Below, one piece after another: positions 61,822 to 64,000 of a stretch of 64,000 nucleotides of DNA. This DNA comes from Tricholomella constricta (Eukaryota > Basidiomycota > Agaricomycetes > Agaricales > Lyophyllaceae), in NCBI GenBank assembly GCA_013368375.1, contig JAACJP010000010.1, positions 434,001-498,000 of the forward strand, given 5' to 3'. Position 1 is the stretch's first letter. The number at the start of each line of letters is the position of its first letter. A program made the translations under genes and the position numbers. The notes beneath the pieces are model-generated. The model did no database searches, was not told where the DNA came from, and saw only the letters and a program-made list of their open reading frames with translations.

Positions 61822-62347
61822 TTAAGTGGTTTGAATGGAGGGTAAAGGGACAAGGCCAAGTGCACGACTATGTTTGAGATGTAAAGGAAGAGGAAGACAT
61901 TTCGTAAGAATATCGGCAGTCATGTCCGAAGTAGAAATCCAGGAGATGGAAAAAGAACCAGATCGAAGGTGCTCACGAATAAAGTGGTAACGAATATCTA
62001 TGTGTTTGGAACGAGAGGACGTGCTGTCAGAATTGGCAATCTCGAGGGCACTCTGATTATCGCATAGCAGGGGAAAGGGATCGGGGATAGGAAGGTCGAG
62101 TGAACGTGTAAATTGTCAGATGCAAAGGGCTTCCTTCATCGCATGAGATATAGACATGTACTCGGCCTCCGTAGAAGAAAGTGCGACGGTACGTTGACAA
62201 AGTGCGCTCCACGAAACGAGACTTGAATAAACAAAGAAGGCGTATCCAGAAACGCCGTCCATCATGCCACAATTGCGTGGAACTAGGACAGATAACGGGG
62301 AACCAACAGGAGTTTGAGTGAAGTTGTACTCCAAGGCCAAATTGGCA
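61822..62347 (-). pseudogene. second copia element, RNase H remnant
   Basis: Reads ANLALEYNFTQTPVGSPLSV, GVSGYAFFVYSSLVSWSA, QRTVALSSTEAEYMSISHAM, KEALCI, then an in-frame TGA near 62116, then the DNQSALEIANS and KHIDIRYHFIREHLRSGS motifs, SDMTADILTKCLPLP, and a stop at 61822. These are the RNase H and C-terminal motifs of copia pol. Sequence and spacing differ from the element at 55.7-61.0 kb, so it is a different family. Upstream pol is lost where LINE sequence is inserted at 62351. Confidence 0.8.
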
Positions 62348-62350
62348 GTG

Positions 62351-63303
62351 TTTTTTTTTTTTTTTTTTTTTTTGAAATCCATATTTATACCCCGGCGCCT
62401 GGTCGCAGTCCGGCTGGTGTGTAGTACATGGTATATCTACAGTGACAGTAATGGTGTTGCATGTAACGTGTGCATCTCGATATGCAGGCCGCTCAGAAGA
62501 GTCCCGCGTGGAGGCAGAATCTGCCAAATAGCGAGGGTGTTCTCGCTGAGAGGTTCCAAGTCGCAGAAGGACCCCTCCGCCTTGGCAGTGGGGCTAGCTT
62601 AGCCCTCCCGAGGGAAGGTACCGCAGGAATGACCCCGAGGCCCCCTTCTGACGGTAAGGTACCAATCAGTCGAGTAGCCCGGCGCCTTGTTGCTGGTCGG
62701 CAAACACCAGTCCAGCAGCAATTGCTTCGTCTCGCCGCAGAATAGTTCAGGTACCCAGATGAGATCTTCTGGGCGTGCTGGTTGGTTGTGCAGGCCCTCG
62801 TCAGGCTGCATGCGGTGTGCTAATCTGCGGCGATTCACCTGATCAGGTGGTTTCCGCTTTGGTCTGGCCTTGGGGAAGGGTGGAGGTGGATTTTCGCTTG
62901 GGAAAGCGAAGGTCCGTGGGTTGACCTCGAGGAATTCGAGGTAATTCTTATGTTCGAGGCGCGCCGGGGCCCGGCGCTTCCTCGTGTACCTGGGACATTG
63001 GTCCAGGATGTGGGCTCTGGTTTCGAGCCCGCCGTTGCGACAGGAGCAGTTCACCTCCTCAGAAAGGTTAAACCGCCTCCGGTACTCGCCAATAGGGGCG
63101 TGATTGAGGATGCTACGAGACATCTGAGCGGTGTGGGCATTTGACTTGCCCATTACTTTAAGCCATGGGCTACCATCAAGGTGTGATGGTGCTATTGGCT
63201 TGCCTTTCCTTTTTGTTCGAAGGAACGATCTGCCACTGTATTCAGGCTGCTGGAACAGACGAGTCCATTCCTTTAGCATCTGTTCAACAGTGCGTTTGCG
63301 TGC
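62351..63303 (-). mobile_element. 5'-truncated LINE copy B with poly(A) tail
   Basis: The minus strand ends in 23 A residues (T-run 62351-62373) preceded by ATATGGATTTC. The coding part ends at 62599: TKRKGKPIAPSHLDGSPWLK, SRSILNHAPIGEYRRRFNLS, then a Cys/His motif CSCRNGGLETRAHILDQCPR, as at the C-terminus of fungal LINE reverse-transcriptase proteins. No endonuclease or reverse-transcriptase core remains. It is inserted in the RNase H part of the second copia element. Compared with copy A it has small deletions near 62740 and 62840. Confidence 0.75.
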
Positions 63304-64000
63304 TTTTTTTTTTTTTTTTTTTTTTTTGAAATCCATATTTATACCTCGGCGCCCGGTCGCAGTCCGGCTGGTGTGTAGTACATGTGATATATCTACAGTG
63401 ACAGTAGTGGTGTTGCATGTAACGTGTGCATCTCGATATGCAGGCCGCTCGGAAGAGTCCCGCGTGGAGGCAGAATCTGCCAAATAGCGAGGGTGTGCTC
63501 GCTGAGAGGTTCCAAGTCGTAGAAGGACCCCTCCGCCTTGGCAGTGGGGCTAGCTTAGCCCTCCCGAGGGAAGGTACCGCAGGTATGACCCCGAGGCCCC
63601 CTTCTGACGGTTAGGTACTAATCAGTCGAGTAACCCGGCGCCTTGTTGCTGGTCGGCAAATACCAGTCCAGCAGCAATTGCTTCGTCTCGCTGTAGCAAG
63701 CGGAATAATTCAGGTACCCAGATGAGATCTTCTGGGCGTGCTGGTTGATCGTGCAGGCCTTCGTCAGGCTGCATGCGATGTGCTAATCTGCGGTGATGCA
63801 CCTCACGGCCGTTGCGGTTACGCGTAGGCTGGTCTGGTGGTTTACGCTTTGGTCTGGCCTTGGGAAAGGGTGGAGGTGGATTTTCGCTTGGGAAAGCAAA
63901 GGTCCGTGGGTTAGCCTCGAGGAATTCGAGGTAATTCTTATGTTCGAGGCGCGCCGGGGCCCGGCGCTTCCTCGTGTATTTGGGACATTGGTCCAGGATG
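63304..64000 (-). mobile_element. LINE copy A, 3' end with poly(A), runs off the window
   Basis: A 24-T run (63304-63327) followed by nearly the same sequence as 62374-63010. It lies head-to-tail with copy B: copy A's poly(A) abuts the truncated 5' end of B. The rest of the element lies beyond position 64000. Confidence 0.75.

Overview
The window looks like nuclear DNA of a basidiomycete, most probably an agaricomycete (mushroom-forming, wood- or litter-decaying). Three things point there: nearly every gene is cut by many spliceosomal introns of about 50-65 nt; the proteins read as fungal orthologues (Spf1, Cdc4-type myosin light chain, Ppo oxygenase, Brf1, SPX-RING protein); and the left edge carries a secreted cellobiose dehydrogenase without a cellulose-binding module. 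No tRNA, rRNA or CRISPR array was recognised. Exon joins were inferred by eye from splice consensus and protein continuity.

Layout. Positions 1-54.7 kb form a dense, mostly housekeeping block: cellobiose dehydrogenase (-, cut by the left edge), P5A ATPase SPF1 (-), ribosomal protein L38 (+), site-2 protease (-), a four-TM membrane protein (-), SNARE YKT6 (+), a Ppo fatty-acid oxygenase (+), myosin II heavy chain (+), SPX-RING ubiquitin ligase (+), mitochondrial release factor 1 (-), a DHA2 MFS transporter (-), a Cdc4-type myosin light chain (-), a probable proteasome-assembly chaperone (+), an OSCA/CSC1-like channel (-), mitochondrial Hsp10 (+), ETF-ubiquinone oxidoreductase (-), a FAF2/UBXD8-like UBX protein (+), polyprenyl diphosphate synthase COQ1 (+), TFIIIB subunit BRF1 (+) and a CM1-domain microtubule-organising coiled coil (+).

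From 55.3 kb to the right edge the window is a transposon nest. A tyrosine-recombinase-like gene is split by a complete but mutated Ty1/copia element (two about 260-bp LTRs, 5-bp target duplication, polypurine tract, and a primer site matching the anticodon arm of initiator tRNA-Met). Beside it lies the 3' end of a second copia element, itself interrupted by two head-to-tail copies of a LINE 3' end with poly(A) tails.

How genes relate. The myosin II heavy chain and the essential-type light chain expected to bind it lie 7.6 kb apart. ETF-QO and COQ1, both serving the ubiquinone pool, and Hsp10 and the release factor add a mitochondrial theme. Two divergent pairs share very short promoters (47 bp and 128 bp).

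The most unusual signal is a set of six genes (SPF1, RPL38, the light chain, the proteasome chaperone, HSP10, BRF1) in which an intron sits at the start codon: directly after ATG in five, and splitting it AT|G in SPF1. Unspliced reading from each ATG stops within about 22 codons (for SPF1 at the next codon), so productive translation in these genes depends on removing the first intron.
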